Shown: positions 1 through 9,377 of the stretch, one piece after another
Position numbering within the stretch: position 1 is the first letter of the stretch
Layout: the number at the start of each line of letters is the position of its first letter
From: a virus
IMG/VR virus record: IMGVR_UViG_3300022928_000003
Coordinates: 1 to 58,398 of that record
Direction: 5' to 3' (one strand)
Length of the DNA stretch: 58,398 nucleotides
Program-made: the position numbers and the translations under genes
The notes under the pieces: model-generated
What the model was told of the DNA's origin: nothing
Databases searched by the model: none
What the model saw: the letters and a program-made list of their open reading frames with translations, nothing else

Positions 1-25
1 CTGTTACGTCAATGCCTGTGTTGGT
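1..25. repeat. Terminal direct repeat, left copy; circular closure
   Basis: Bases 1-25 are identical to 58374-58398, and the fibre gene on the minus strand continues in frame across the join. This is the signature of a contig assembled from a circular or circularly permuted genome. A 20-base core of the same words recurs inside the paralogous fibre gene near 5984-6003, so a paralogue-driven misjoin is a small residual risk. Confidence 0.9.
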
Positions 26-796
26 GGTGGCTAGTTTTTCAACCCCACTATAATAAAGTTGTGCTTCACCACCATCTTGACCAAGAAACATTTTTTGACC
101 ACTTGTATTTGTGATACGAACATTTGCTGTTCCTTGTAAATATAGGTCACCATCACCATTGTCTTTTACATAGCTATTACTACCATCGTGATAAATTTGC
201 AAGTCAGACCCTGCACCAAATATGGCTTTCTCATTGTCTGCAAAAGTTAGACTTCCTGATAAGTTTACATCTTGAGAAGCATCAACTGTAAAAGCCGTTG
301 ATCCACCAGTAGCAACTGTGATAACGTCTGAACCAGAAAATGTAATCGATGTGTTTGTATCTGCATCACCAGATATTGAATCTAATTGAATGCTTCCAAC
401 ATTAGTTAAGTTGGCATCACTCATATCTAATGAGCCAGTAACATCTAAGTTACCAGAAACACTTAAATTACCTGCCATTGTGACGTTACCATCAAACACG
501 CCACCATCTGCCTTGCTTACTGTATCAGCTACAGAGAATACATCGTAAACAATAATCTCAACAATATCATTAACGGACAACCCTGGATCAAAAACAATAG
601 ATGTACCACTAGTGGCAGTGTAATCTGCATCACCTAGCTTTACACCATTAACATACACATCAACGTAGTTGCTATCTCTGTAGCTTAAAGAAACGCCCTC
701 GGCCCCCGCTCCACTGAACGTTGTCTGTGAAGCAGTAGCAGTATAGGTATGTTTTTGTCTAACTCCGTTGGAAGGAGATACTCCTATGTATGCCAT
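1..796 (-). CDS. Long tail fibre 3, N-terminal part (continues at the other end of the window)
   Basis: The ATG at 796-794 overlaps the stop codon of the upstream fibre gene by one base (TAATG). The frame is open to base 1 and resumes at 58373 after the 25-bp overlap. The joined gene would be 2583 nt, 860 residues, close to its paralogues of 875 and 910. The N-terminus (MAYIGVSPSNGVRQKHTYTA) followed by a beta-rich domain with a DVYVNGVKLGDADYTAT motif resembles virion-attachment domains of marine phage fibres. Next comes a section with LQIYHDGSNSYVKD, also present in the fibre at 3702-6434. Receptor-binding fibre is the inferred role. The split is an effect of where the circle was opened, not a broken gene. 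Confidence 0.85.
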   Translation of the reverse strand, partial: MAYIGVSPSNGVRQKHTYTATASQTTFSGAGAEGVSLSYRDSNYVDVYVNGVKLGDADYTATSGTSIVFDPGLSVNDIVEIIVYDVFSVADTVSKADGGVFDGNVTMAGNLSVSGNLDVTGSLDMSDANLTNVGSIQLDSISGDADTNTSITFSGSDVITVATGGSTAFTVDASQDVNLSGSLTFADNEKAIFGAGSDLQIYHDGSNSYVKDNGDGDLYLQGTANVRITNTSGQKMFLGQDGGEAQLYYSGVEKLATTNTGIDVT

Positions 797-3423
797 TATA
801 CGTTCTCCAATGCTACTATTCTAGCTTCTAATTCTTGAATAGTTTTTACAAGTAATGGTATCATCTTGCTCATATCCATAGTTTGATAATCTGGGATTGT
901 GTTCCCATCTTCATCTAATTTATTATCACCAACAGAAACACCATCTGGTAATTCTTCACCATCTTTCCATACTTTTACTGCATCTTTAGCTCTATTAACT
1001 GCTTCTGGTACAACTGACTGTACTTCATGTGCTAAAAATCCATCAATAAGTGTATTTGTAGTATCATGTGTCCAACTAAATCTTGCAGGTTTAAGTTGTT
1101 TTAGTCTTGTTGTTGCATCAAAAGTATAAGTAACATTATTCTTTAAACGATAATCTGAAGTTGCAGCATAACTAATAGACGTTGCGCCAGTATGTGATAT
1201 CTCACCTGCATTACTTCCATTGTCAGAAGTAAATAAAACAAAATTACCACTGTTATTAGAAGCATTGCTTCTCAAACTTATACAGGCTCTTGCACCAAGA
1301 TTTTCTGTTATATTAAATGTGCCATCAGAATTATTTCCATAAGCCTGTGATGTTTGTATTCTTGCAGAGCTATCAATTCTTAATCTCGGATTACCATCAC
1401 CATCTGATAACACAATTTGATTGTCTGATGTTCTTATGTCTAAGCCACCTGCATTGCCGTTGTAGCCACCTAAAATAACGTTTTTAGCTCCACTTGTTAC
1501 ATAATAGCCAGATTGATGACCCACAAATGTATTTTGATAGCCAGTATTACTGTATCCTGACTGCAATCCAATCATTGTATTAAAGCCATTACCTGCTCCA
1601 GAAGCATAACTATAACCTGCTTGATATCCTACACTAGTGTTCCATCCTGCTACTGTCTGTGAATAACTTGCTTGATACCCCACTGCCGTATTGTTAACTG
1701 CTGTGGTGTTTGCTTCTAAAGTTTCATATCCAATGGCTACATTTTTAGAACCTGTTGTGTTTTCTCTTAAAGACTGATGCCCAAGTGCTGTATTTTCTGT
1801 GCTAGTTGTCGTGGAAAAAGCAGACTGATAACCAATGCCAGTGTTTCCAGTGCCAGTGGTATTTGCATAAAGCGACTGATACCCAACTGCTGTGTTGTTG
1901 GATGCTGTGCTATTAAAAGCCAATGCGTGAGAACCAATAGCAACATTATTGCTACCTGTAGTATTAGAACCAAAAGAGTTCCAACCAAAGGCAGAATTAA
2001 GTGTACCTGTTGTGTTTGAAGCTGTTGATTGATATCCCACTGCTGTATTGTTAGATGCTGTGGTGTTGTTTTCTAGTGCAGATTTACCAATCGCAGTGTT
2101 AAACTCACCTGTAGTATTAAGACGTAAAGCATTAGTACCAACAGAAACTAACTGACTTCCTGTTGTGTTAGTATAACCAGACAATCTACCAATAAAAGTA
2201 TTAAAAGATGCTGTAGTATTACTATAACCTGCCTGATAACCAACTGCGGTGTTGTTGTCTGCTGTGGTGTTGTTTAAAAGTGCTTCAGAACCTACAGAAG
2301 TATTAGATGAACCAGTATTATATCTTAATGCTTGTTTACCTATTCCAGTATTATCAGTTCCAGTTGTATTTGCCCTTAAAGCGAAATAACCTAAAGCTGT
2401 ACTATTAGTTCCAGTAGTATTATCAGCAAGTGCATTATATCCAACAGCAGTCAAGGTAGAACCAGTAGTGTTATCTTGTAATGATTGATATCCAACAGCA
2501 ACGTTTCCAGTTGCTGTGGTGTTGTTGTACAATGAAAATGCACCCAATGCCGTATTTCCAGCACCTGTTGTATTTGAAAATAGAGCTACTGTGCCTACAC
2601 TAGTATTATCATTGGAAGTTGTAGTATTGTATCCAGCACCCTTTCCAAGCGATACATTTCGGATACCTGTAGTATTACTATATGCAGACTGATAGCCAAC
2701 GGCTGTGTTTTCATTTGCTGTGGTGTTGGAGTGCAAAGCCTCACGACCAACGGCAGTGTTGTATGAACCTGTTGTTGTAAGTTGCATGACATGACTACCA
2801 ACCGCAGTGTTCTGTTGACCTGTCGTTGCTGTTAGAAGTGCCTCTGTACCAAAAGCAGTATTGTGTACGCCAGTTGTGTTGTTTGCCAATGCAAGATAGC
2901 CAACGGCTGTAAGTGGTGAACCTGTGGTGTTGTCAAATAAAGCCAGATACCCCACTGCTACGTTGTTAGATGCTGTGGTGTTTTTTTCTAATGCACTATC
3001 ACCAATAGCCACATTATTAACACCAGTTGTGTTGTTATACATAACATCATCACCAATGCCTACGTTTGAGCCGCCAGTCTCGGTAAGTGCTAAAGCACCT
3101 TCGCCTATGCCTATGTTGCGAGAAGCTGTTGTGTTGCTGGAAAGAGAACCTGCACCAATTCCTATATTTGTAACCCCAGACGTATTAGATGAAAGTGCAT
3201 TATTTCCAATAGCTACATTAAACCCACCAGAAAGTGAACCACTTGATAATGCACCATTACCCAACGCAGTGTTCTGTGTACCAGTAGGATAGTTGCCATC
3301 TAGTTTAATAGTACCACCATCTACTGACAGGTTATTTGATAACGTTGTTGCACCCGTTACATCAAGAGTACCACTGAAGTTTGCATCAGTGGTTATCTTA
3401 GATACATCTTTTGCTCTTGTCAT
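796..3423 (-). CDS. Long tail fibre 2, repeat shaft with C-terminal S74 chaperone domain
   Basis: This 875-residue protein has a short N-terminus (1-45) and then a shaft of roughly 30 imperfect repeats of about 22 residues, with the pattern NTTGxxNTAVGYQAL (about 50-690). Such repeats are typical of trimeric beta-structured fibres and YadA-like heads. The C-terminus begins with SDYRLK at about 756, the Ser/Lys autoprocessing dyad of the peptidase S74 intramolecular chaperone of endosialidase-type fibres. It also has GFLAHEVQ and ends in a coiled coil. Known family behaviour is chaperone-assisted trimerisation followed by self-cleavage; receptor binding is inferred. It lies between a small gene and fibre 3, and its stop overlaps the fibre 3 start. 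The N-terminal attachment domain of the paralogues is missing, so it may sit on another fibre or on a tail protein. Confidence 0.88.
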   Translation of the reverse strand: MTRAKDVSKITTDANFSGTLDVTGATTLSNNLSVDGGTIKLDGNYPTGTQNTALGNGALSSGSLSGGFNVAIGNNALSSNTSGVTNIGIGAGSLSSNTTASRNIGIGEGALALTETGGSNVGIGDDVMYNNTTGVNNVAIGDSALEKNTTASNNVAVGYLALFDNTTGSPLTAVGYLALANNTTGVHNTAFGTEALLTATTGQQNTAVGSHVMQLTTTGSYNTAVGREALHSNTTANENTAVGYQSAYSNTTGIRNVSLGKGAGYNTTTSNDNTSVGTVALFSNTTGAGNTALGAFSLYNNTTATGNVAVGYQSLQDNTTGSTLTAVGYNALADNTTGTNSTALGYFALRANTTGTDNTGIGKQALRYNTGSSNTSVGSEALLNNTTADNNTAVGYQAGYSNTTASFNTFIGRLSGYTNTTGSQLVSVGTNALRLNTTGEFNTAIGKSALENNTTASNNTAVGYQSTASNTTGTLNSAFGWNSFGSNTTGSNNVAIGSHALAFNSTASNNTAVGYQSLYANTTGTGNTGIGYQSAFSTTTSTENTALGHQSLRENTTGSKNVAIGYETLEANTTAVNNTAVGYQASYSQTVAGWNTSVGYQAGYSYASGAGNGFNTMIGLQSGYSNTGYQNTFVGHQSGYYVTSGAKNVILGGYNGNAGGLDIRTSDNQIVLSDGDGNPRLRIDSSARIQTSQAYGNNSDGTFNITENLGARACISLRSNASNNSGNFVLFTSDNGSNAGEISHTGATSISYAATSDYRLKNNVTYTFDATTRLKQLKPARFSWTHDTTNTLIDGFLAHEVQSVVPEAVNRAKDAVKVWKDGEELPDGVSVGDNKLDEDGNTIPDYQTMDMSKMIPLLVKTIQELEARIVALENV

Positions 3424-3432
3424 GTATTGCTC

Positions 3433-3681
3433 CTAAGCAGTATACCCTTGACCTGCTGTGATTGCAGCATTAACCGCTGTCATATCTTCATCTGTCCAAT
3501 AGTCCTTAGCCACCATAATTTCTAAGTGTGCTACGTTCCTATCAACACAGTCTTGCTTTTCTTCAGCTGTATCATCTGCCATTTCTGTACCTGCAATGAT
3601 TGCATTGATAAGGTCTACTGAGTGACCCATAGCTGTGTAGTCTTGTGCTATTTCTTCTGCTGTTTTTTCTATGTCTGGCAT
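3433..3681 (-). CDS. Small acidic tail-region protein (82 aa)
   Basis: A short acidic protein starting MPDIEKTAEEIAQDYTAMGH. It is rich in Ala, Asp and Glu and predicted helical. It lies between fibre 1 and fibre 2, with gaps of 9 and 20 bases, and has an AAGGAGA ribosome site just before the ATG. Proteins of this type occur beside fibre genes in marine phages, possibly as fibre assembly or attachment factors, but I recognise no domain and assign no function. Confidence 0.75.
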   Translation of the reverse strand: MPDIEKTAEEIAQDYTAMGHSVDLINAIIAGTEMADDTAEEKQDCVDRNVAHLEIMVAKDYWTDEDMTAVNAAITAGQGYTA

Positions 3682-3701
3682 TTTATTCTCCTTTTAAGTT
3701 A

Positions 3702-6434
3702 TTAGCCATTTTCTAATGCACTTAGTCGTGCTTCAAGTGCGTCATTCTTTGCTGACAGTTCTTGTATTGCTTTTGTTAACATAGGTATAAGTTCTGATGG
3801 TGCTAATCTTTGTCTTCCATCTGACTCATCTTCTGACCACATTTCAAAACCATTTTGTATTTCAGAATGGTTATCTATTACAGATTTAACTTCTTGTGCA
3901 ATAAAGCCGTGTTGTACTTTATCACCTCTACCCATAACTCTTTCATCAGAATTAGCAACATATGCTCTATGGTTAGATGGAACATCTTTTTCTTTTTTCC
4001 ATTTAAATGTAACTGGTCTTAAATCATTTATAAAAGATAAACCTGCTGTTGATGTAGTTATTTCTTCTTTATATCTTTCATCTGATGGTGCTGTAATAGA
4101 AGTGCCACCAAATGCTATATTAGAATCTGTTCCATCTTTACCAAATGTAAAGTTGGAATCTCCAGTTCCAATAACATTATAACCCATAACTATTTGGTCA
4201 CTACTAGTTGTAGATGATGTATCAGCAAAAGAACCAATAACAGTATTTCTATTACCATTAGTATTTCTGTCATGTGTCATAGTTTGAAAACCAAGACAAG
4301 TATTATAAGAGCCATCTGTTATATCTTGACCTGCTCCGTGACCCACTAATGTATTAGAAATTCCAGTTGTTATGGTTAATCCTGCATTGTAACCAAGTGC
4401 TGTACAATCAGTAGCTGTAGTTAAGGCATTTAAAGATTGATGCCCAATACCAGTATTGTCAGAACCAGTAGTACAATTTGTTAGAGCAGTTTGCCCGATG
4501 GCTACGTTATTAGCTCCAGTGGTATTGTCATATAGTGCCTGAAGACCTATTGCTATGTTGCTAGATGCTGTGGTGTTGTTTGCTAATGCTTGATGACCTA
4601 ATGCTACATTACTAGCACCAGTTGTGTTTCCATATAAAGACTGATACCCAATAGCAGTGTTGTTTGATGCTGTGGTGTTTGAAAACAAAGACTGCGAACC
4701 TACTGATATATTAAACCCACCAGTTGTATTTGCACCTAATGAATGTAAACCAACTGCTGTGTTGTTCGTACCACTTGTATTTGCATCTAAAGACACAGAC
4801 CCAACGGCTGTATTATTATTACCTGTATTTGATAATAAAGCATTTTTACCAACTGCTGTATTGTTTGATGCTGTGGAGGTACTGTTTAATGTATTTTGCC
4901 CAATAGCTACATTACTTGCTCCAGTCGTAATTCCATTTCCTGCTTGATAGCCCAAAGCAGTATTGCTTGTACCTGTAGTAAGATTATACATAGACTCAAA
5001 ACCAACTGCTGTATTGTAGGTTGTTTGTCCACCAGTAAAGTTTTGTGTGTATAATGCAGAATATCCTATAGCTACAGTTCTGTTGCCTGTAGTGTTTGAA
5101 CGTAATGAGTTCATACCCAATGCAGTATTGTTTGCACCTGTAGTATTACTGTAAAGTGAAGCCGTTCCCATAGCTGTATTATTTGATGCTGTGGTATTTG
5201 AGATTAAAGCATCACCACCGAAAGCCACATTGTATTGACCAGTAGTGTTGTTTTTTATTGCTTGATATCCAACTGCTGTGTTGTAAGTTGCTGTGGTATT
5301 TTGGTCTAAGGCATCAAAGCCGACAGCAGTGTTATAACTTCCTGTAGTGTTAGCGTCTAAAGCATCTCTACCAACGGCAGTATTATGAGTACCTGTAGTA
5401 TTCACAAGAAGTGCAGTATGACCAACAGCAGTGTTATAATTACCTGTAGTATTTGCTGATAAAGCATTATAGCCTACAGCAACTAGTTCTATACCAGTGG
5501 TATTGCTTTCTAATGATGTTGTTCCTACAGCAGTATTTTCAGCAGCTGTATTAGCAGTCAGTGAACCCCAACCAACTGCTACACTGTCATTAGATGTAGT
5601 GTTAGCATCAAGAGCATTCATTCCTACAGCTACGTTTCTAATTCCTGTAGTATTTGCAAATAGTGAATTATAACCCACTGCCGTGTTGTTTGATGCTGTG
5701 TTATTATATAAAGCACCTTGCCCTAATGCACTATTGTTAGAACCCGTGCTGTTTAACCCAAGAGTGTCTCTTCCAAACCCTGTATTAAAATTGCCCGAAG
5801 TATTAGTGGTTAAAGATGCGTGTCCTACAGCCGTGTTGTAGTTACCCGATGTAAGTGCATCAAGTGCTGCATCACCCAATGCCACATTATTCGTACCAAC
5901 TGGATAATTGCCATCCAACTTAATAGTACCGCCGTCTATGCTGACATTACCAGCTACTGTAAGTCCGTCTGTAACTGCCGTGCCTGTTACGTCAATGCCT
6001 GTTGAGGTAGTAGCTAGTTTAGGACTAGCATCGTGGTAAAGTGTTACTGCACCATCAATATCAAAAGTAGCCATCAACTCTGATGTTCCTTTATCAATAC
6101 TTACACCAGTGCCATCACTTGTTATATGTAGCTTCCCTGTACCAACGTCTCGTACATAGCTATTTGTAGCATTGTGATAAATCTGTAAGTCAGCACTGTC
6201 ACCTAACTTAATGATATCATTGTCACCCATGTTAAGGTGAGTTTGTAATGTTGTCTCACCTTGTACGTTGAGTGTGCCGTCTATATCAGTGTTATCAAGA
6301 TTGGTTGTTCCATCTATGTCAGCGTTTCCACTAACATCAAGAGAACCAGCATCAACCTCACCACTAAACGTACCTGTAGTTGTGTCAATAACAGTTGCAA
6401 TTATATCAGCAGGTTTCTTACCTATATATGGCAT
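3702..6434 (-). CDS. Long tail fibre 1, attachment domain, repeat shaft and S74-type C-terminus
   Basis: A 910-residue fibre. Residues 1-175 form the N-terminal part, starting MPYIGKKPADIIATVIDTTT, with a chain of GTLNVQGETTL-type strands and a LQIYHNATNSYVRD segment. Residues about 180-740 are the shaft of about 22-residue repeats (NTTGxxNTAVGY). The C-terminus begins SDERYKEEI at about 784, a divergent S74 chaperone start with Ser and Lys kept, contains HGFIAQEVKSV, and ends in a coiled coil. It shares the segment GGTIKLDGNYPVG with fibres 2 and 3, so the three are duplicates. First of the fibre array in transcription order, one base after the gene at 6436. Confidence 0.88.
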   Translation of the reverse strand: MPYIGKKPADIIATVIDTTTGTFSGEVDAGSLDVSGNADIDGTTNLDNTDIDGTLNVQGETTLQTHLNMGDNDIIKLGDSADLQIYHNATNSYVRDVGTGKLHITSDGTGVSIDKGTSELMATFDIDGAVTLYHDASPKLATTSTGIDVTGTAVTDGLTVAGNVSIDGGTIKLDGNYPVGTNNVALGDAALDALTSGNYNTAVGHASLTTNTSGNFNTGFGRDTLGLNSTGSNNSALGQGALYNNTASNNTAVGYNSLFANTTGIRNVAVGMNALDANTTSNDSVAVGWGSLTANTAAENTAVGTTSLESNTTGIELVAVGYNALSANTTGNYNTAVGHTALLVNTTGTHNTAVGRDALDANTTGSYNTAVGFDALDQNTTATYNTAVGYQAIKNNTTGQYNVAFGGDALISNTTASNNTAMGTASLYSNTTGANNTALGMNSLRSNTTGNRTVAIGYSALYTQNFTGGQTTYNTAVGFESMYNLTTGTSNTALGYQAGNGITTGASNVAIGQNTLNSTSTASNNTAVGKNALLSNTGNNNTAVGSVSLDANTSGTNNTAVGLHSLGANTTGGFNISVGSQSLFSNTTASNNTAIGYQSLYGNTTGASNVALGHQALANNTTASSNIAIGLQALYDNTTGANNVAIGQTALTNCTTGSDNTGIGHQSLNALTTATDCTALGYNAGLTITTGISNTLVGHGAGQDITDGSYNTCLGFQTMTHDRNTNGNRNTVIGSFADTSSTTSSDQIVMGYNVIGTGDSNFTFGKDGTDSNIAFGGTSITAPSDERYKEEITTSTAGLSFINDLRPVTFKWKKEKDVPSNHRAYVANSDERVMGRGDKVQHGFIAQEVKSVIDNHSEIQNGFEMWSEDESDGRQRLAPSELIPMLTKAIQELSAKNDALEARLSALENG

Positions 6435-6435
6435 A

Positions 6436-6774
6436 TTATGTTATCTCCATTATACTCATAGTAGCACTAATCTTATCAGCTATAGAAGAAGAAACTTTTA
6501 CTACGTCTGTTGTCTCTACAACTATTTTATTACCAGACATAATCTCTAAACTACCACCAACTGGAATAGGAGCATCTTTAATCACAGTTGATGTAACACT
6601 TGCACTTGTATCTTCAATTTCAACGGTAGCCGATACTTGAGCCGTATGAACATTACAAAGAGTCAATCCTAATATTATAGTGGTTGTCGAACTAGGAACT
6701 GTATACAAAGCATCTGTCTGATTAGCAGTTGTAGACATCACTGCATTGTTTACTAATTTAAATGTATTTGCCAT
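6436..6774 (-). CDS. Small beta-rich virion protein (112 aa)
   Basis: Starts MANTFKLVNNAVMSTTANQ and is rich in Thr, Val and Ser. It has the arrangement DALYTVPSSTT, a strand-rich middle and KIVVETTDVVKVSSS near the end. The same plan (LYTAPSG, then PGDVVKVQAG) appears in the 129-residue protein at 51196-51585, so the two look like distant paralogues. It resembles small tail or fibre-attachment proteins of marine phages. Role inferred from position beside fibre genes. Confidence 0.7.
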   Translation of the reverse strand: MANTFKLVNNAVMSTTANQTDALYTVPSSTTTIILGLTLCNVHTAQVSATVEIEDTSASVTSTVIKDAPIPVGGSLEIMSGNKIVVETTDVVKVSSSIADKISATMSIMEIT

Positions 6775-6784
6775 TCTTTATCTC

Positions 6785-7795
6785 CTATCCGAGAGCAATC
6801 GCAAGGGCAGTTGCTTCATCAGATGCTTCTGTTAATGTTGTTGCACCTATATCATTCAATACCTCACTAGCACTGCGACCCTCTACACTTGTGCCATTTA
6901 TTCTTAAAAAATCATCATCTGCTACAGTAGAATCTGCTACCAAAGTATTACCACTTGATATACCAGTATTTGTTAAGGCGGCTGTACCAAGACCAAGTGA
7001 TGTTCTGGCAGTAGCTCCAGATTCTGCTACAAAATTATTTCCGTCACCTACAATAAAGTTTCCATCAGTTACGGCAAGTCCTGCAACATCTTGTAGTTGT
7101 GCATCTAATCTTGCATTAGCAACTGTTCCTGTAAGTTGACTTGCATCAATGCTTTTATTTGTTAAAGTTTGTGTGCCAGATAAAGTTGCTACAGTGCTAT
7201 CAATAGCTACAGTAAGTGTATTAGAAGAACCACTTGTATCAATACCCGTGCCACCTGCAATATCTAAAGTTTCACTATCTAAATCTATACTTAATGCACC
7301 ACCTGTATCACCTTGAAAGTCTAGGTCTTGTGCAGTTACTTGAGCATCTACATACGCTTTAATAGATTGTTGTGTTGCTAAAGATGTTGCACTGTCAGAA
7401 GATAATCCATCTTCATCAAGAATAGCTGTAACTGTTGCACCACTAGCTAGTTTTAAATTACTGATATTTGTTACGTTACTTGCATCTAAAAACACTGCCT
7501 TCGCAGCTGGTAATGTGCAGAAAACTGTTCTTGTACCTGCCGCCCAATTCACAGCACTACCAGAATTAGAACTGGCTAGTATTGTTGTTCTTGCTAATGT
7601 GGTACCAGAAGCAGTAAAAGTACCAAGACCAACCTCAAAATCTGTGTTGTCGGTACAAGCATAATATGTTGTATCTCCATCACTAAGATTGGCAGTAAAA
7701 GTCTCAAAACCAGTAACGGCTCCACCTAGGGTATAGGTACCCGTTCCACTGGTAGTGGTTGTTTCTTTTACTCTATCTGATATTACTAGTGCCAT
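6785..7795 (-). CDS. Tail fibre/appendage protein (336 aa)
   Basis: Starts MALVISDRVKETTTTSGTGTYTLGG, a common N-terminus of phage tail fibre proteins. The N-terminal region (about 1-110) has GFETFTANLSDGDTTYYACTD and ARTTILASSNSGSAVNWAAG, as in ocean phage tail proteins. The rest is low-complexity beta repeats with SLGLGTAALTNTG near 260-275. Its start overlaps the stop of the gene at 7795-8226. Structural, distal tail role inferred; no chaperone domain is visible. Confidence 0.78.
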   Translation of the reverse strand: MALVISDRVKETTTTSGTGTYTLGGAVTGFETFTANLSDGDTTYYACTDNTDFEVGLGTFTASGTTLARTTILASSNSGSAVNWAAGTRTVFCTLPAAKAVFLDASNVTNISNLKLASGATVTAILDEDGLSSDSATSLATQQSIKAYVDAQVTAQDLDFQGDTGGALSIDLDSETLDIAGGTGIDTSGSSNTLTVAIDSTVATLSGTQTLTNKSIDASQLTGTVANARLDAQLQDVAGLAVTDGNFIVGDGNNFVAESGATARTSLGLGTAALTNTGISSGNTLVADSTVADDDFLRINGTSVEGRSASEVLNDIGATTLTEASDEATALAIALG

Positions 7796-8226
7796 TACTT
7801 CAACTCTATTGTCAGATTCCCTGCATTAATTCTAAATATATCACCATCAGCTATTACTTTATTAACATCTAATGCACCTACAAATAAAATATTACCACTT
7901 GTTAAAGCATCTGCTACAAATACATGTGTTATTGTTTCTGTTGTGCCACCAGATGCTGGGTATTCAATACTAGCAGAGTTAGTGGCAGTTTGGGTGTCTG
8001 TTGAATCATCACCTATTGTAGTCCAGTTTGCAGCTGTTACTTGTTGTCTTGCATAGTTTGTAAATGTCGCTTCTGTTAAAGAACCTGTTTCTGCGGCAGA
8101 TACGGCTGTTGCTAGTCCTACATAAATACTGTCTCCTGGACTAGAAAAGCTAAGAGAGTTATTTTTGAATATATAATGTAATATCCTTCTCTCTAAATAA
8201 TTGGTTGCTGCATTTGATGTTGCCAT
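7795..8226 (-). CDS. Tail/virion structural protein (143 aa)
   Basis: Residues include LERRILHYIFKNNSLSFSSP, VYVGLATA-like IYVGLATAVS, and YARQQVTAANW. This set is typical of a small conserved tail protein in many marine phages (phage tail fibre protein/baseplate-associated family). It is translationally coupled to the downstream fibre-type gene (overlap at 7795). Exact position in the virion is unknown. Confidence 0.72.
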   Translation of the reverse strand: MATSNAATNYLERRILHYIFKNNSLSFSSPGDSIYVGLATAVSAAETGSLTEATFTNYARQQVTAANWTTIGDDSTDTQTATNSASIEYPASGGTTETITHVFVADALTSGNILFVGALDVNKVIADGDIFRINAGNLTIELK

Positions 8227-8235
8227 TTTTAACTC

Positions 8236-8883
8236 CTATGTTCTTGGTCTAGAAGGTAGACCCATTCTATAGCCATCTGTGTTTTCTCTTGCTTCTCCAA
8301 AGTCTTTTAATCTTTCTATATAAAAAATGTAATTTTTTTCATATTGAGCTTGAACATCTGGCTCACCTTTCATAAAGTTGTATGCCTCTATTAAAGAACC
8401 ATAAAGCAATGCAAAAGGTGCATTTGTACTAATCCAAGTTGTGCCACCATCAGCTCCTGCGGTCAAACTATCTGGTCTGTAATAATAATGTAACTCAACA
8501 GTGTAGTTTGCATCAGGAGTTGGTGCTACAATAAAATTAGAAATATCAAACTGTGCATAATACCTTGGCTTTCCTGTAGAAGAAGAACCATTGTAAGCCT
8601 CTTGTAAAAAATTAACATCTTTATGAAGCAAAAATTCTTCACTACCTGCTGTAGTTATTTGAAGAGAAAATGAAGAAAGATAATCTGATGGTAGACTTAA
8701 AAATTTATCATTTAAAGAAACAGCAGATGTTACGTTTTTTCTAAAGTAATCTAAATCTACAGATTTAAATATTTTTTCTTCTGCTGCTTTAATAAAATTA
8801 TTTAAATTGTTTACAAAAACAGTTTCATCATTATCTGTATAATCTTGTATAGCTGTTTTTAATGTTGCTAATGTAAAACTCAT
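8236..8883 (-). CDS. Head-tail adaptor/tail tubular-like protein (215 aa)
   Basis: Starts MSFTLATLKTAIQDYTDNDE. The helical N-terminus (FIKAAEEKIFKSVDLDYFRK), a PSDYL segment, a central RYYAQFD/FIVAPTPD beta part and the C-terminal ALLYGSLIEAYNFMKGEPD helix match the layout of connector or adaptor proteins of podoviruses (SU10 adaptor/T7 gp11-like). It sits in a run of connector genes. The stop of the preceding gene overlaps its ATG. Function is inferred from fold-level resemblance and position. Confidence 0.68.
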   Translation of the reverse strand: MSFTLATLKTAIQDYTDNDETVFVNNLNNFIKAAEEKIFKSVDLDYFRKNVTSAVSLNDKFLSLPSDYLSSFSLQITTAGSEEFLLHKDVNFLQEAYNGSSSTGKPRYYAQFDISNFIVAPTPDANYTVELHYYYRPDSLTAGADGGTTWISTNAPFALLYGSLIEAYNFMKGEPDVQAQYEKNYIFYIERLKDFGEARENTDGYRMGLPSRPRT

Positions 8884-9377
8884 TAATTTGTTATAGTGAC
8901 AGGGCCTGCTGAAGCAATGCCACCACCTCCCTTTTGTGTTATGGTTGAAGTAGAACCACTATCAAATGTATAATTATTATCATCTGTTTTTGTTATCGTA
9001 AAGCCACTTTCAGAATTTAGAGTTGTGCTAGAAATGTTACCTATAGAGGACACATTTCTAAACCTAACAGTGTCACTTGATGACCTTCCATGATTAGGTT
9101 CGTTAACGCTTATTGTTGTTGAAGATATTGTAATAGTAAAAGCATTTAAAGGTAATATGTTAGGAACAGCAGTTTCTGTTCTGTCTGGTCTTGCGTTTCT
9201 TAGAGCTTCTGGATCAGTTGGTATTCTTGGAGGTGTAAGTTGAGGATGTTTTTCTTCATATTCATCTTTGCCAACAAATGAACCATTCCATTCTTTGCGC
9301 ATATCTTTAATTCTATATCTAAATCCAGAACGATCTGATACTCCAAAAGCATGTTTACCAGACGCAAAAGCTCCCAT
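8883..9377 (-). CDS. Conserved virion-region protein (164 aa)
   Basis: The N-terminal half is basic and begins MGAFASGKHAFGVSDRSGFRYR, a widespread phage structural motif with KDMRKEWNGSFVGKDEYEEKHPQ. The C-terminal half is beta-rich (ITISSTTISVNEPNHG) and resembles a small Ig-like or tail-tip domain. It lies between two adaptor-like genes and overlaps both by one base. Probably a neck or tail component; the family has no assigned biochemical role that I know. Confidence 0.7.
   Translation of the reverse strand: MGAFASGKHAFGVSDRSGFRYRIKDMRKEWNGSFVGKDEYEEKHPQLTPPRIPTDPEALRNARPDRTETAVPNILPLNAFTITISSTTISVNEPNHGRSSSDTVRFRNVSSIGNISSTTLNSESGFTITKTDDNNYTFDSGSTSTITQKGGGGIASAGPVTITN

Noticed and set aside
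899-6549. Many plus-strand ORFs opposite the fibre genes
   Set aside because: They are antisense shadows of the repeat codons, without ribosome sites, and the minus frames have clear protein families.
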